In this document: piece by piece, positions 53,669 to 61,216 of the stretch
How the letters are laid out: each line of letters opens with the position of its first letter
Position numbering within the stretch: position 1 is the first letter of the stretch
Origin: Mesorhizobium sangaii
GTDB taxonomy: Bacteria; Pseudomonadota; Alphaproteobacteria; Rhizobiales; Rhizobiaceae
NCBI RefSeq assembly: GCF_014207355.1
Contig: NZ_JACHEF010000006.1
Coordinates: 372,001-436,000, forward strand
DNA length: 64,000 nucleotides
Direction: 5' to 3'
The notes under the pieces: model-generated
What the model was told of the DNA's origin: nothing
Database searches by the model: none
What the model saw: only the letters and a program-made list of their open reading frames with translations
Position numbers and translations under genes: made by a program

Positions 53669-54450
53669 TGGCTTTGGCTTCCAGGCATCCTGCAAGCATG
53701 CTCGCGATCGTGCGCCGCTACGAGGCGGCCGGCTTCCGCGCCTGGCCGGCAGCGGCGGTCCACTATGACGGCACCTGGGTGGTGCGGCTGACCGCCGGCC
53801 ATCCGGCCAAGCGGTTGAATTCGGTCAATCCTCTCGATCCGGGCGACACCCAGCACATTGCCGACCGCATCGGCCGGGCCAGCCGCCGTTTCGATGCCTA
53901 TGGCAGGCCGCTGACGTTCCGCATGTCGCCACTGTCGGGTCCCGATCTCGCCAGCCATCTCGACCGCGAGGGCTGGAGCCGATTCGACGAGTCGCTGGTG
54001 ATGCGGCTGCCGCTGGCCGATGCGCAACTCGATGCCGCCATGGACCAGATCCCGCTGAAGGATATCAGCCGCTTCATCGGCGCGTCGCTCAAGGTCAGCG
54101 GTTCGGACGTTTCGCTGCGACCCGGCCTGTCGGAGATCATCGGCGCCATCCAGCCCGAGGCCGGGCTGTTCGCGCTCGAAGATGGAGCCGAGCCGCTGGC
54201 GACGCTGATCTGTGTGCACGACGGCGATCTTGCCGGCCTGTTCGAGATCGCCACCGACAAGTCGGCGCGCAACAAGGGCCACGGCCGCAACCTGATCCTG
54301 TCGGCGCTGAAATGGGCGCGCCTGCGTGGCGCCCGCGACGCCTGGCTGCAGGTGGAGGCCGGCAACGTGCCGGCGCTGGCGCTCTATCGTTCGCTCGGCT
54401 TCGACGAGGTCTATCGCTACCACTATCGCCGGCCGCCTGTTCATGAATGA
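53668..54450 (+). CDS. GNAT-family N-acetyltransferase
   Basis: 260 residues. The C-terminal GNAT core has FEIATDKSARNKGHGRNLIL (acetyl-CoA loop, RxxGxG-like: RNKGHGR), then ALKWARLRGARDAWLQVEA and NVPALALYRSLGFDEVYRY. The N-terminal half is a second, degenerate domain. The ATG at 53668 overlaps the argJ stop, and its own stop overlaps the mutT start by four bases, so argJ, this gene and mutT are translated as a unit. The substrate is unknown. Confidence 0.88.
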   Translation: MALASRHPASMLAIVRRYEAAGFRAWPAAAVHYDGTWVVRLTAGHPAKRLNSVNPLDPGDTQHIADRIGRASRRFDAYGRPLTFRMSPLSGPDLASHLDREGWSRFDESLVMRLPLADAQLDAAMDQIPLKDISRFIGASLKVSGSDVSLRPGLSEIIGAIQPEAGLFALEDGAEPLATLICVHDGDLAGLFEIATDKSARNKGHGRNLILSALKWARLRGARDAWLQVEAGNVPALALYRSLGFDEVYRYHYRRPPVHE

Positions 54451-54881
54451 AATTGGGCATGAGTGAAGTGACGATCGCCGGCAAGCGCCTGCTGCTGGTC
54501 GCCGCCTGCGCGCTGGTCGATGCCGACGGAAGGGTGCTGCTGGCCCAGCGCCCCGAGGGCAAGCAACTTGCCGGCCTGTGGGAGTTTCCCGGCGGCAAGG
54601 TCGAGCCCGGCGAGACGCCGGAACAATGCATCATCCGCGAACTGCACGAGGAAATCGGCATCGAGACCGACATCCCCTGCCTGGCGCCGCTCACCTTCGC
54701 CAGTCATTCCTATGATGATTTCCACCTGCTGATGCCGCTGTTCATCTGCCGCCGCTTCCGCGGCATCGCCCAGCCCAAGGAGGGGCAGGCGCTGAAATGG
54801 GTGCGGCCAAAGCAGATGCGCGACTATCCGATGCCGCCGGCCGATGCGCCGCTGATCCCGTTCCTCATCGATCTTCTCTAG
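54447..54881 (+). CDS. mutT: NUDIX hydrolase, 8-oxo-dGTP diphosphatase MutT
   Basis: 144 residues. The complete NUDIX box begins GGKVEPGETPEQ and ends RELHEEIGI, matching GX5EX7REUXEEXGU. RVLLAQRPEGKQLAGLWEFP is typical of MutT. It removes 8-oxo-dGTP from the nucleotide pool and so prevents A:T to C:G mutations. The ATG at 54447 overlaps the upstream gene by four bases; an in-frame ATG at 54459 (MSEVTIAGKR) is an alternative. The argJ-GNAT-mutT order is common in rhizobia. Confidence 0.92.
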   Translation: MKLGMSEVTIAGKRLLLVAACALVDADGRVLLAQRPEGKQLAGLWEFPGGKVEPGETPEQCIIRELHEEIGIETDIPCLAPLTFASHSYDDFHLLMPLFICRRFRGIAQPKEGQALKWVRPKQMRDYPMPPADAPLIPFLIDLL

Positions 54882-55010
54882 GGACGCCCTCCCGCCGGCC
54901 GGGTCGAAGCGCCGTATCAGTCAGCGTTAATGGAAGATTTATCCCACCGTGAAAAAGTGAAGCATGGTCGTTTTGGTGGCCGCACCGCCGATTCGCTGGG
55001 GAGCGATAGA

Positions 55011-55328
55011 ATGAGCCTAGACAGGGATTGGGACTCGATCCGGCCCGAGCGCGGCTTTCGCGCCGCCGACGCGGGCATGGGCATATTGCGCATCACGCTT
55101 CTGTTCGGTTCGGCCGCGGTGGCGCTGGCGCTGATCGCCGCGCCTTTCCTCGACGGCCAGACACGCTCGCTGTCGGCCCGCGATGATGTTGCCAGCGGGC
55201 TCGACATGATGGCCACCGGCTCGGTCAGCCATCGTGAAACCTATACGGTGCGCCGCAGCGTGCTGCAGCCGCGGCCCAGTTCGGTCTGCATCATCAGGTC
55301 CAATGGCAGAAGCAGCGGCGACTGCTGA
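55011..55328 (+). CDS. Small single-pass membrane protein
   Basis: 105 residues from the ATG at 55011 (MSLDRDWDSIRPERGFRAAD), with GGGGAG eight bases upstream. One membrane helix is at about residues 25-47 (GILRITLLFGSAAVALALIA). The rest is probably periplasmic and ends SSVCIIRSNGRSSGDC with two cysteines. The family is unknown. A longer frame from 54930 adds an unconserved lead. It lies 109 bp upstream of the Flp pilin gene. Confidence 0.6.
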   Translation: MSLDRDWDSIRPERGFRAADAGMGILRITLLFGSAAVALALIAAPFLDGQTRSLSARDDVASGLDMMATGSVSHRETYTVRRSVLQPRPSSVCIIRSNGRSSGDC

Positions 55329-55384
55329 CATGGTTAAGAGATTCGACAAGGGTGGCGGTTTCACCGCCTGTTAAGCCTTTGCCG

Positions 55385-55399
55385 TTAACCTTTCTTAAC
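55385..55399 (+). promoter_or_regulatory. TTAAC direct repeats before the pilin gene
   Basis: TTAAC at 55385 and TTAAC at 55395 flank five bases, and another TTAA is at 55371. The start-to-start distance is 10 rather than the 11 of a classical CtrA box, so this is at best a degenerate site. It lies 39 bases before the pilin ATG. CtrA controls pilA in Caulobacter, which makes the resemblance worth noting. Confidence 0.3.
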
Positions 55400-55437
55400 A
55401 GATCGGCGCTAAGGTTCTGGCCAGAGGGGTTGAGGTC

Positions 55438-55617
55438 ATGAAAGCAGTGCTGCTGCGTTTTCTGAAGGACGAGACCGGCGCCACGGCCATCGAATATGGC
55501 CTGATCATCGGCGTGCTGTCGTTGACCATCATTGGCGGCATCAGTCAGGTCTTCAACGCGATCACCTGGCTGTTCAGCGACAGCAGCAGCAGGCTTGTCA
55601 ACGCCATCGGACCCTGA
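55438..55617 (+). CDS. Flp/PilA-type type IVb prepilin
   Basis: 59 residues. The leader MKAVLLRFLKDETG is followed by the mature start ATAIEYGLIIGVLSLTIIGG. The Gly/Ala cleavage site, Glu at +5 and Tyr at +6 are the Flp prepilin signature, and the long hydrophobic helix follows. Flp pilins are exported by the Tad system and form adhesive pili. No cpa/tad genes are in the window, so this is an isolated copy. Its size hides it from length cut-offs of 60 residues. Confidence 0.9.
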   Translation: MKAVLLRFLKDETGATAIEYGLIIGVLSLTIIGGISQVFNAITWLFSDSSSRLVNAIGP

Positions 55618-55644
55618 GGTGGCCGTCCGCGCCTACGGGCCGGA

Positions 55645-56505
55645 TCACTGCCCGTAGGGAGCCTCCAGTATCGTCTTCAGCGAGACCTTGGCCGACCCCG
55701 GCTTCAGCGGTTTTTGCTGCGATGCGTCGGGCGCCCAGCCGGACATCCAGACGATCGAGAAACTTGCCCTCACGCGACCATCGGGATCGGAAAACCGCTC
55801 GGCGTAGATTTCCGCCGCGCGGGCAAACAGCTTGCGCGAGCCCGGCCGCCGGCTGCGATCGGTGAGCGCACTGGTTTCCCCCATGGCCCGCAGATCCGCC
55901 ATCAGGCCGAACAGGCTGGCATAGCGCACGGTCACCGTCTCGACGTCGGCGACCGGCAGAGCGAGACCGGCGCGCTGCAGAAGCGCACCGGCATCGCGCA
56001 CATCGGTGAACGGGATGACACGCGGGCTGGCGCCGCCATAAAGCTCGGTCTCGGCCGCAAGCAGGCTTTCACGCAACTCGAAAAGCGTGCCGGCGCCGGC
56101 AAAGGCGCCGAGGAAAAGCCCGTCTGGCCGCAGCGCGCGGCGGATCTGGATCAGCATGCCGAGGATGTCGTTCATCGCCTGCAGCGACAGCAGGGAGACC
56201 GCCAGATCGAGGCTTTCCGGTTCGAACGGCACGGTTTCGAGTGGTGCCACCAAGCCGGCACCGCCATTCAGGAAAGCCGCGTCCGTCTCGACACGGACAA
56301 TGTCGGCGACCTTGCCGCTCTCGGCGAGTATTTCGGCTGCCGCCGCCGTCTGGCAAAACAGCACCGCTGCCTTGCCGAACCGCCGCTCGACGGCAGCCAG
56401 CCGATCGGCAAGATCCTCGGCCGTGCGGCGCATGAGGAAATCGGCGCCGTCAACAGGATGGGCAAGCGCGCGCCGCTTGTGCGCCAGCCAAAGCGAAATA
56501 TCCAT
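55645..56505 (-). CDS. SAM-dependent methyltransferase domain protein
   Basis: 286 residues from the ATG at 56505 (MDISLWLAHKRRALAHP). The middle part matches a methyltransferase_11-like fold: ESLDLAVSLLSLQAMND, then MLIQIRRALRPDGLFLGAFA (post-motif and strand 5). The glycine-rich motif I is degenerate. Proteins of this type in alphaproteobacteria resemble BioC and the complex I assembly factor NDUFAF5. SGWAPDASQQKPLKPGSAK at the C-terminus is typical of that group. It is divergent from comF with a 55-bp gap. Confidence 0.82.
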   Translation of the reverse strand: MDISLWLAHKRRALAHPVDGADFLMRRTAEDLADRLAAVERRFGKAAVLFCQTAAAAEILAESGKVADIVRVETDAAFLNGGAGLVAPLETVPFEPESLDLAVSLLSLQAMNDILGMLIQIRRALRPDGLFLGAFAGAGTLFELRESLLAAETELYGGASPRVIPFTDVRDAGALLQRAGLALPVADVETVTVRYASLFGLMADLRAMGETSALTDRSRRPGSRKLFARAAEIYAERFSDPDGRVRASFSIVWMSGWAPDASQQKPLKPGSAKVSLKTILEAPYGQ

Positions 56506-56560
56506 TATCGGCCGCAACGGGCAAATCCTTGTTTGTCCACGCCCTGAGATAGTTCATATA

Positions 56561-57382
56561 ATGGCGCGCAGGACCAACCACGTGGCCGATCCGATGCCCA
56601 AGATCAAGCCCATCGAGATCAAGCGCCTGGCCCGATCGGCTCTCGGCTGGCCGGCGCGCATCTTGTTTCCGCCGGTCTGCGCCGGTTGCCGCCGGCATGT
56701 CTCGCAGCCCGGCGTCCTGTGTGGCGCCTGCTGGCCGAAGCTGCGGCTCCTGGAACGGCCATGGTGCCCGGTGATGGGCACGCCGTTCACCCACCATATG
56801 GGCGAGGGCTTTCTGTCCGCCGAGGCGATCGCCGATCCGCCGCCCTTCGAGCGGGCGCGGGCCGCCGTCGCCTATTCCGGCGTCGCCCGCCAGATGGTGC
56901 AAGGACTGAAATACCAGGATCGCACGGATCTCGCACCATGGATGGCGCGCTGGATGGTGCGGGCCGGCGCCGATCTCATCGCCGAGGCGGATGTGGTGGT
57001 GCCGGTGCCGCTGCACTGGCGGCGCTTTTTCAGGCGGCGTTTCAACCAGTCGGCGGAACTGGCAAGGGCGGTCTCCGTGCTCAGCCAATTGCCCTTCGCG
57101 CCTTCGGCGGTGCGGCGCGTCAAACTCACCCGCCAGCAGGTAGGGCTGGAGAGGCAGGAGCGTGAGGAAAATGTGCGGGCCGCCTTTCGGGTGCCCGCCG
57201 AGGCGGAAATCGAAATTGCCGGCCGCAGGGTGCTGTTGATCGACGACGTCTACACCACAGGCGCCACCGTTCGTGCGGCAACCAAGGCGCTGAAAAGAGG
57301 CGGCGCCGGTGCCGTCGACGTGTTGACCTTCGCCCGTGTGTTGCCGGGGGACTTTCGGGCGGACGAGTCCGCGACTATATAA
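56561..57382 (+). CDS. ComF-family phosphoribosyltransferase-like protein
   Basis: 273 residues. The N-terminal double zinc-ribbon residues are in CAGCRRHVSQPGVLCGACW. The middle GLKYQDRTDLAPWMARWM and VVVPVPLHWRRFFRRRFNQS are the ComF blocks, and VLLIDDVYTTGATVRAA is the PRPP-loop motif. ComF is needed for DNA uptake in competent bacteria; its role in rhizobia is unclear. An open frame from 56087 is antisense to the methyltransferase gene. The ATG at 56561 is used. grxC follows after 27 bp. Confidence 0.88.
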   Translation: MARRTNHVADPMPKIKPIEIKRLARSALGWPARILFPPVCAGCRRHVSQPGVLCGACWPKLRLLERPWCPVMGTPFTHHMGEGFLSAEAIADPPPFERARAAVAYSGVARQMVQGLKYQDRTDLAPWMARWMVRAGADLIAEADVVVPVPLHWRRFFRRRFNQSAELARAVSVLSQLPFAPSAVRRVKLTRQQVGLERQEREENVRAAFRVPAEAEIEIAGRRVLLIDDVYTTGATVRAATKALKRGGAGAVDVLTFARVLPGDFRADESATI

Positions 57383-57409
57383 GTCGGCAACGAACAGCGG
57401 AAATTCGTC

Positions 57410-57679
57410 ATGGTCGACGTCACCATCTACACCCGCATGATGTGCGGCTATTGCACGGCAGCCAAACGGCTGCTCGAGCGAAAGGGCGTCGCCTTTACCG
57501 AGCACGACGCCTCGTTCTCGCCCGAACTGCGCCAGGAAATGATTTCCCGCGCCCATGGCCGCTCGACCTTTCCGCAAATTTTCATCGGCGATACGCATGT
57601 CGGCGGCTGCGACGACCTGCACGAGTTGGAGGCCGAAGGCCGGCTCGACAAGATGCTCGCCAACGGCGCGACGATTTGA
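57410..57679 (+). CDS. grxC: Glutaredoxin 3
   Basis: 89 residues. The redox motif CGYC lies in YTRMMCGYCTAAKRLL, and the glutathione-binding residues are in STFPQIFIGDTHVGGCDDL (TFPQIF and GGCDD). It reduces protein disulfides with glutathione as donor. The usual Grx3 motif is CPYC; the Gly in place of Pro is a variant seen in several alphaproteobacteria. It lies between comF and the nitrilase gene, 6 bp from the latter. Confidence 0.94.
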   Translation: MVDVTIYTRMMCGYCTAAKRLLERKGVAFTEHDASFSPELRQEMISRAHGRSTFPQIFIGDTHVGGCDDLHELEAEGRLDKMLANGATI

Positions 57680-57685
57680 GGGGAT

Positions 57686-58558
57686 ATGACGATGGGTGTT
57701 TTCAAGGCGGCTGCGATCCAGATGCGTTCAGGCGAGAGCCCCGAGCGCAACGCGGTCGATCTCGAACGGCTGGTGCGTGAAGCCGCAAGCCAAGGTGCGA
57801 CCTACATCCAGACGCCGGAAATGACCGGGGCGCTGATCCGCGACAAGGAGGCGCGTGCCGCCTCCTTCACCTCCGAGGACAAGGACATCGTCGTGGCGAC
57901 CGCGCGCAAACTGGCGAGCGAGCTTGGCGTCTTGCTGCATATCGGCTCGACCGCCATCCTGCGCGCCGACGGCAAGCTCGCCAACCGGGCGCTGCTGTTC
58001 GGCCCGGACGGCGCCACGCTTGCCACCTATGACAAGATCCACATGTTCGACGTCGATCTCGACAATGGCGAGAGCTGGCGCGAATCCGCCGCCTATGAGC
58101 CGGGCACCGAGGCTGTCGTGACCGAGATCGCAGGCGCGAAACTGGGGTTCGCCGTTTGCTACGATCTGCGCTTTCCGCAGCTGTTCCGCGCCGAGGCCCT
58201 GGCCGGCGCCGATCTGCTTTCCGTGCCCGCCGCCTTCACCCGCCAGACGGGCGAGGCGCATTGGCATGTGCTGCTCAGGGCACGCGCCATCGAGAACGGC
58301 GCCTATGTCGTTGCCGCGGCGCAAGGCGGCCTGCATGAGGACGGCCGCGAGACCTATGGCCATTCGCTGATCGTCGACCCGTGGGGTCGTATCATCGCGG
58401 AAGCCGCGCATGACGAGCCGGCGGTGATCGTCGCCGAGATCGATCCGGCGCAGTCGGCCGCGGCGCGCAAGAAGATTCCCAATCTCAAAAATGCGCGGGA
58501 TTTCGCCGTCAATGCCGGCCTGGGCGAGGCGCCGCGTCTCAGGGGTGCTGCCTCTTGA
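57686..58558 (+). CDS. Carbon-nitrogen (nitrilase-family) hydrolase
   Basis: 290 residues. The Glu-Lys-Cys catalytic triad is visible: Glu in YIQTPEMTG, Lys in TYDKIHMFDVDL and Cys in GFAVCYDLRFPQLF. RARAIENGAYVVAAAQGG is a further conserved block. The closest group is the Nit1/NIT2-like amidases that remove deaminated glutathione or omega-amides. Its position just after grxC fits a glutathione-related role, which is inference. Its stop overlaps the next start. Confidence 0.9.
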   Translation: MTMGVFKAAAIQMRSGESPERNAVDLERLVREAASQGATYIQTPEMTGALIRDKEARAASFTSEDKDIVVATARKLASELGVLLHIGSTAILRADGKLANRALLFGPDGATLATYDKIHMFDVDLDNGESWRESAAYEPGTEAVVTEIAGAKLGFAVCYDLRFPQLFRAEALAGADLLSVPAAFTRQTGEAHWHVLLRARAIENGAYVVAAAQGGLHEDGRETYGHSLIVDPWGRIIAEAAHDEPAVIVAEIDPAQSAAARKKIPNLKNARDFAVNAGLGEAPRLRGAAS

Positions 58559-58980
58559 TCCGCTTTGCCCTGATTTGCGAGCATGAGCACGAATTCGAGG
58601 GCTGGTTTCGTAGCAACGACGATTTCGACATCCAGAAGAAGCGCGGGTTTGTCGATTGCCCGACCTGTGGCTCGCACAAGGTGCAGAAAGCCCTGATGGC
58701 GCCCGCCGTCTCCACGGCGCGCAAGCAGGAAACGATAGCGCTCGCCATGGGCGAGGCGCAGAAGCAGGCCCTGGCGCAGCTCAAGGCGATGGCCGAGAAG
58801 GTGCGCGAGAATGCCGACTATGTCGGCGACAAGTTTGCCGAGGAAGCGCGCAAGATCCATTTCGGCGAAAGCGACGCGCGCGGCATCTATGGCGAGGCGA
58901 CACTGGACGAGGCCAAGAGCCTGGCCGAGGACGGCGTCGAGTTCATGCCGATCCCGGTGTTTCCGGACGATCGCAACTGA
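58555..58980 (+). CDS. DUF1178 family protein
   Basis: 141 residues, starting TTG within the stop of the upstream gene (TTGATC). The N-terminus IRFALICEHEHEFEGWFRS and the CxxC in VDCPTCGSHKVQKALMAP match DUF1178, a conserved alphaproteobacterial family with a small zinc-ribbon-like start. The C-terminal half is helical (AKSLAEDGVEFMPIPVFPDD). The function is unknown. The comF-grxC-nitrilase-DUF1178 order is common in rhizobia. Confidence 0.9.
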   Translation: MIRFALICEHEHEFEGWFRSNDDFDIQKKRGFVDCPTCGSHKVQKALMAPAVSTARKQETIALAMGEAQKQALAQLKAMAEKVRENADYVGDKFAEEARKIHFGESDARGIYGEATLDEAKSLAEDGVEFMPIPVFPDDRN

Positions 58981-58984
58981 GTCG

Positions 58985-59512
58985 CTAACTCACGCTGCCG
59001 ATCAATTTCTCAAGCAGCCGAGACAGCGTTTCCCGTTCCGTCGGCGTCAGGCTCGCGAGGATCTCGTGCTCGTTGGCAACGTGGGCGCTGACAGCCTCGT
59101 CGATCAGCGCGAGGCCCTTTTCGGTCAGCCGCACGACAATGCCGCGCCGATCGTTGGGGTGCGGCCCGCGCAGGATCAATCCGGACGTTTCGAGCCGGTC
59201 GAGCCGGTTGGTCATGGCGCCTGACGTCACCATCGTCGCTTCATAGAGAGCGGTCGGCGTCAGCGCGTAGGGTGATCCCGAACGGCGCAGCGTCGCCAGC
59301 ACGTCGAACTCCCCGGACTGCAGCCCGAAGCGGGCAAAGAGCGGCGCGAGGCACTCGCGGGCGATCAGCGAGGAGGCCTCGTTCAGCCGCCCGAGCACCG
59401 CCATCGGCGAGACATCCAGATCCGGCCGCTCCCGCTTCCATTGCTCGATCGCTCTTGCTGCCCTGTCCAACTGTCTCACCATCATATATCTTGACGTTAA
59501 GAATCTTTCCAT
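58985..59512 (-). CDS. MarR-family transcriptional regulator
   Basis: 175 residues. The winged helix is at SGEFDVLATLRRSGSPYALT, then YEATMVTSGAMTNRLDRLET and a wing with NDRRGIVVRLTEKG. The start at 59512 has TGAGG eight bases upstream. Alternative ATGs at 59485 and 59482 lie inside. A near-palindrome TCTTGACGTTAAGA at 59489-59502 falls within the first codons and may be its own operator. It is divergent from an EamA transporter with about 20 bp between starts, so control of that transporter is likely. Confidence 0.9.
   Translation of the reverse strand: MERFLTSRYMMVRQLDRAARAIEQWKRERPDLDVSPMAVLGRLNEASSLIARECLAPLFARFGLQSGEFDVLATLRRSGSPYALTPTALYEATMVTSGAMTNRLDRLETSGLILRGPHPNDRRGIVVRLTEKGLALIDEAVSAHVANEHEILASLTPTERETLSRLLEKLIGSVS
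59489..59502. promoter_or_regulatory. Candidate MarR operator
   Basis: TCTTGACGTTAAGA is a near-perfect inverted repeat around ACGT (12 of 14 positions). It lies at the 5' end of the MarR gene and about 30 bases before the divergent transporter start. MarR proteins commonly bind palindromes of this kind in such places. The binding is inferred. Confidence 0.4.
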
Positions 59513-59531
59513 TATCTTACCTCAAAATGCA

Positions 59532-60458
59532 ATGCCGGCCAAGAGCCGCGCACGACGGGGCTCGATGATGAAATTTCTCTGGGATTCGGCGCTCGGCCTG
59601 CTGGTGATCACCGGTGGCCTGCTCGGCCTGACGCTGCCGTTCGGCAAGATCGCCACGGCTGCCGGTGTTCCAGCCATGGTCTGGGCCTTCGTCATCTCGC
59701 TCGGCGCCGGCGGCGTGCTGCTGTGCGCCTTGCTGCTGCGCGGCCAGCGCATTCGGCTCACCGCGCACAAATTGCGCTATTTCTTCGTCACCGCGGCGGT
59801 GTCCTATGCCGTCCCGAACCTCATGATGTTCTCGGCCATGCCGCATCTCGGCGCCGGTTACACCGGAATCATGTTCACGCTGTCGCCTGTCATCACGCTC
59901 GTGTTCTCGATCCTGCTGCGTGTCCGGCGTCCCAACATGCTGGGCATCGTCGGCATCGCCGTCGGCTTCGTCGGCGCGGTCATGGTGGCGGTAACGCGCG
60001 GCGAGGCCGGCCAGCCGGCCGATTTGTTCTGGGTGGTGATGGGCCTGCTCATCCCGGTCAGCCTTGCCGCCGGCAACATCTACCGTACGGTGGACTGGCC
60101 GCAAGGCACCGGCCCGATTGAGCTTGCCGTTGGCAGCCACCTGGCGTCGGCGGCGATGCTGTCTGTTGGCATTCTCGCTCTGTTCGGCGCCGGGGCCTTC
60201 GCCCCGCTCGGTGGCGTGCCGCTGGTCGTCGTCGCGCAGGCCGCGTCGGCTTCAGCGATGTTCGCCTTCTTCTTCCGGCTGCAGTCGGTCGGCGGCCCCG
60301 TCTATCTCAGCCAGATCGGCTATGTCGCGGCGGCGGTCGGGCTGTTTGCCGGCACGGTCTTCCTCGGCGAACATTATCAGCTGCTGACCTGGGCTGGCGC
60401 GGTCATCATCACGGCCGGCGTCTTCATCACCACCAAGGCACAAAGCCAGAAAGCGTAA
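59532..60458 (+). CDS. EamA/DMT-family transporter
   Basis: 308 residues with ten membrane segments in two EamA halves (for example GLLVITGGLLGLTLPFGKIA and GYVAAAVGLFAGTVFLGEHY). The alternative start MMKFLWDS at 59565 would remove a basic lead of 11 residues. It is divergent from and probably regulated by the MarR gene. The substrate is unknown. It is the third EamA protein in the window and is not closely similar to the other two. Confidence 0.88.
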   Translation: MPAKSRARRGSMMKFLWDSALGLLVITGGLLGLTLPFGKIATAAGVPAMVWAFVISLGAGGVLLCALLLRGQRIRLTAHKLRYFFVTAAVSYAVPNLMMFSAMPHLGAGYTGIMFTLSPVITLVFSILLRVRRPNMLGIVGIAVGFVGAVMVAVTRGEAGQPADLFWVVMGLLIPVSLAAGNIYRTVDWPQGTGPIELAVGSHLASAAMLSVGILALFGAGAFAPLGGVPLVVVAQAASASAMFAFFFRLQSVGGPVYLSQIGYVAAAVGLFAGTVFLGEHYQLLTWAGAVIITAGVFITTKAQSQKA

Positions 60459-60558
60459 TCGGCCTCGGCCGAGAGGCATCTGCATCACGCCGGCCGCCAT
60501 GGCTGCCGTGAGTGGGCTCACCTGAATTTGTCTCTGGATTCGCTTTATCTTCTTGTTT

Positions 60559-60602
60559 GAGCGTGGTCTTTTCCGAAAAGCCGTTTCCGCTTCCGGGAAA
60601 TC
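60559..60602. repeat. Degraded RIME-like repeat
   Basis: GAGCGTGGTCTTTTCCGAAA followed by AGCCGTTTCCGCTTCCGGGA parallels the element at 17524-17575, but its outer arms no longer pair. It lies directly upstream of the flavin reductase gene, which starts at 60615. Confidence 0.5.
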
Positions 60603-60614
60603 GAGGAGCCAGCC

Positions 60615-61130
60615 ATGACTGAATCAAAGGTTCCGGAGGGAACTCCTGTCGGCGTCGCGGATTTTCGAGCCGCGATGCAGCTGATCGTCGGCAATGTCAG
60701 CGTCATCACTGCAGGTGTCGGCGAGGATCGCTCCGGCCTGGTGGTCATTTCGGTCGTCTCGCTGTCGGCCGAGCCACCCAAGGTGATCGCCTGCGTCAAC
60801 CGGTCGTCGTCGACCTGGCCGCTGATCGAACGCTACCGCCATTTCGGCGTCAATTCGCTCGGACCCCAGCATCAGCGCGTGGCCGAGCGGTTCTCCGGCT
60901 TTGGCGGCATCAAGGGCAAGGACCGCTACGAGGGCGCCGAATGGATGACGCTGAAGACCGGAGCTTCGTTGCTTTGCGACGCGGTGGCTGCCTTCGACTG
61001 CAGCCTCGACGAGATGATCGATCGCGGCACGCATTCCATCGTCATCGGCACGGTCGAGGCGGTGCGCACCCGCGATGCCGGGCAGGCGCTGATCTACTGG
61101 CGGGGCGGCTACCGGCCGCTCGACGCCTAA
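60615..61130 (+). CDS. Flavin reductase family protein
   Basis: 171 residues of the flavin_Reduct (HpaC-like) fold. FRAAMQLIVGNVSVITAGVG is the N-terminal strand, GLVVISVVSLSAEPPKVIAC and the NSSSTWPLI-like loop (VNRSSSTWPLIERY) bind FMN, and GTHSIVIGTVEAVRTRD is typical near the end. These enzymes supply reduced FMN or FAD to partner monooxygenases. No monooxygenase is adjacent. An inverted repeat follows at 61140. Confidence 0.88.
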   Translation: MTESKVPEGTPVGVADFRAAMQLIVGNVSVITAGVGEDRSGLVVISVVSLSAEPPKVIACVNRSSSTWPLIERYRHFGVNSLGPQHQRVAERFSGFGGIKGKDRYEGAEWMTLKTGASLLCDAVAAFDCSLDEMIDRGTHSIVIGTVEAVRTRDAGQALIYWRGGYRPLDA

Positions 61131-61139
61131 GGTGTGCTA

Positions 61140-61177
61140 ATATTCAGGTCATGCCGGCCTCGGCCTGACCTGAATAT
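61140..61177. repeat. 12-bp inverted repeat after the flavin reductase gene
   Basis: ATATTCAGGTCA (61140-61151) pairs perfectly with TGACCTGAATAT (61166-61177) around a 14-base GC-rich loop. There is no T-tract. It lies between the convergent flavin reductase and ubiG genes and may act as a transcript end. Confidence 0.6.
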
Positions 61178-61189
61178 CAACACCCCCCA

Positions 61190-61207
61190 GAGCAATTCCA
61201 GGAAAAG
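61190..61207. repeat. Fragment of the repeat seen at 26747-26838
   Basis: GAGCAATTCCAGGAAAAG is an exact 18-base match, in reverse orientation, to 26821-26838. The similarity fades after it. It ends 10 bases before the ubiG stop. Confidence 0.65.
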
Positions 61208-61216
61208 GGCGACGGT

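Noticed and set aside
51032..53695. 887-codon frame joining the caspase gene to 470 upstream codons
   Set aside because: The upstream part reads backwards through argJ and has no conserved sequence. The caspase protein starts naturally at 52273 with a signal peptide.
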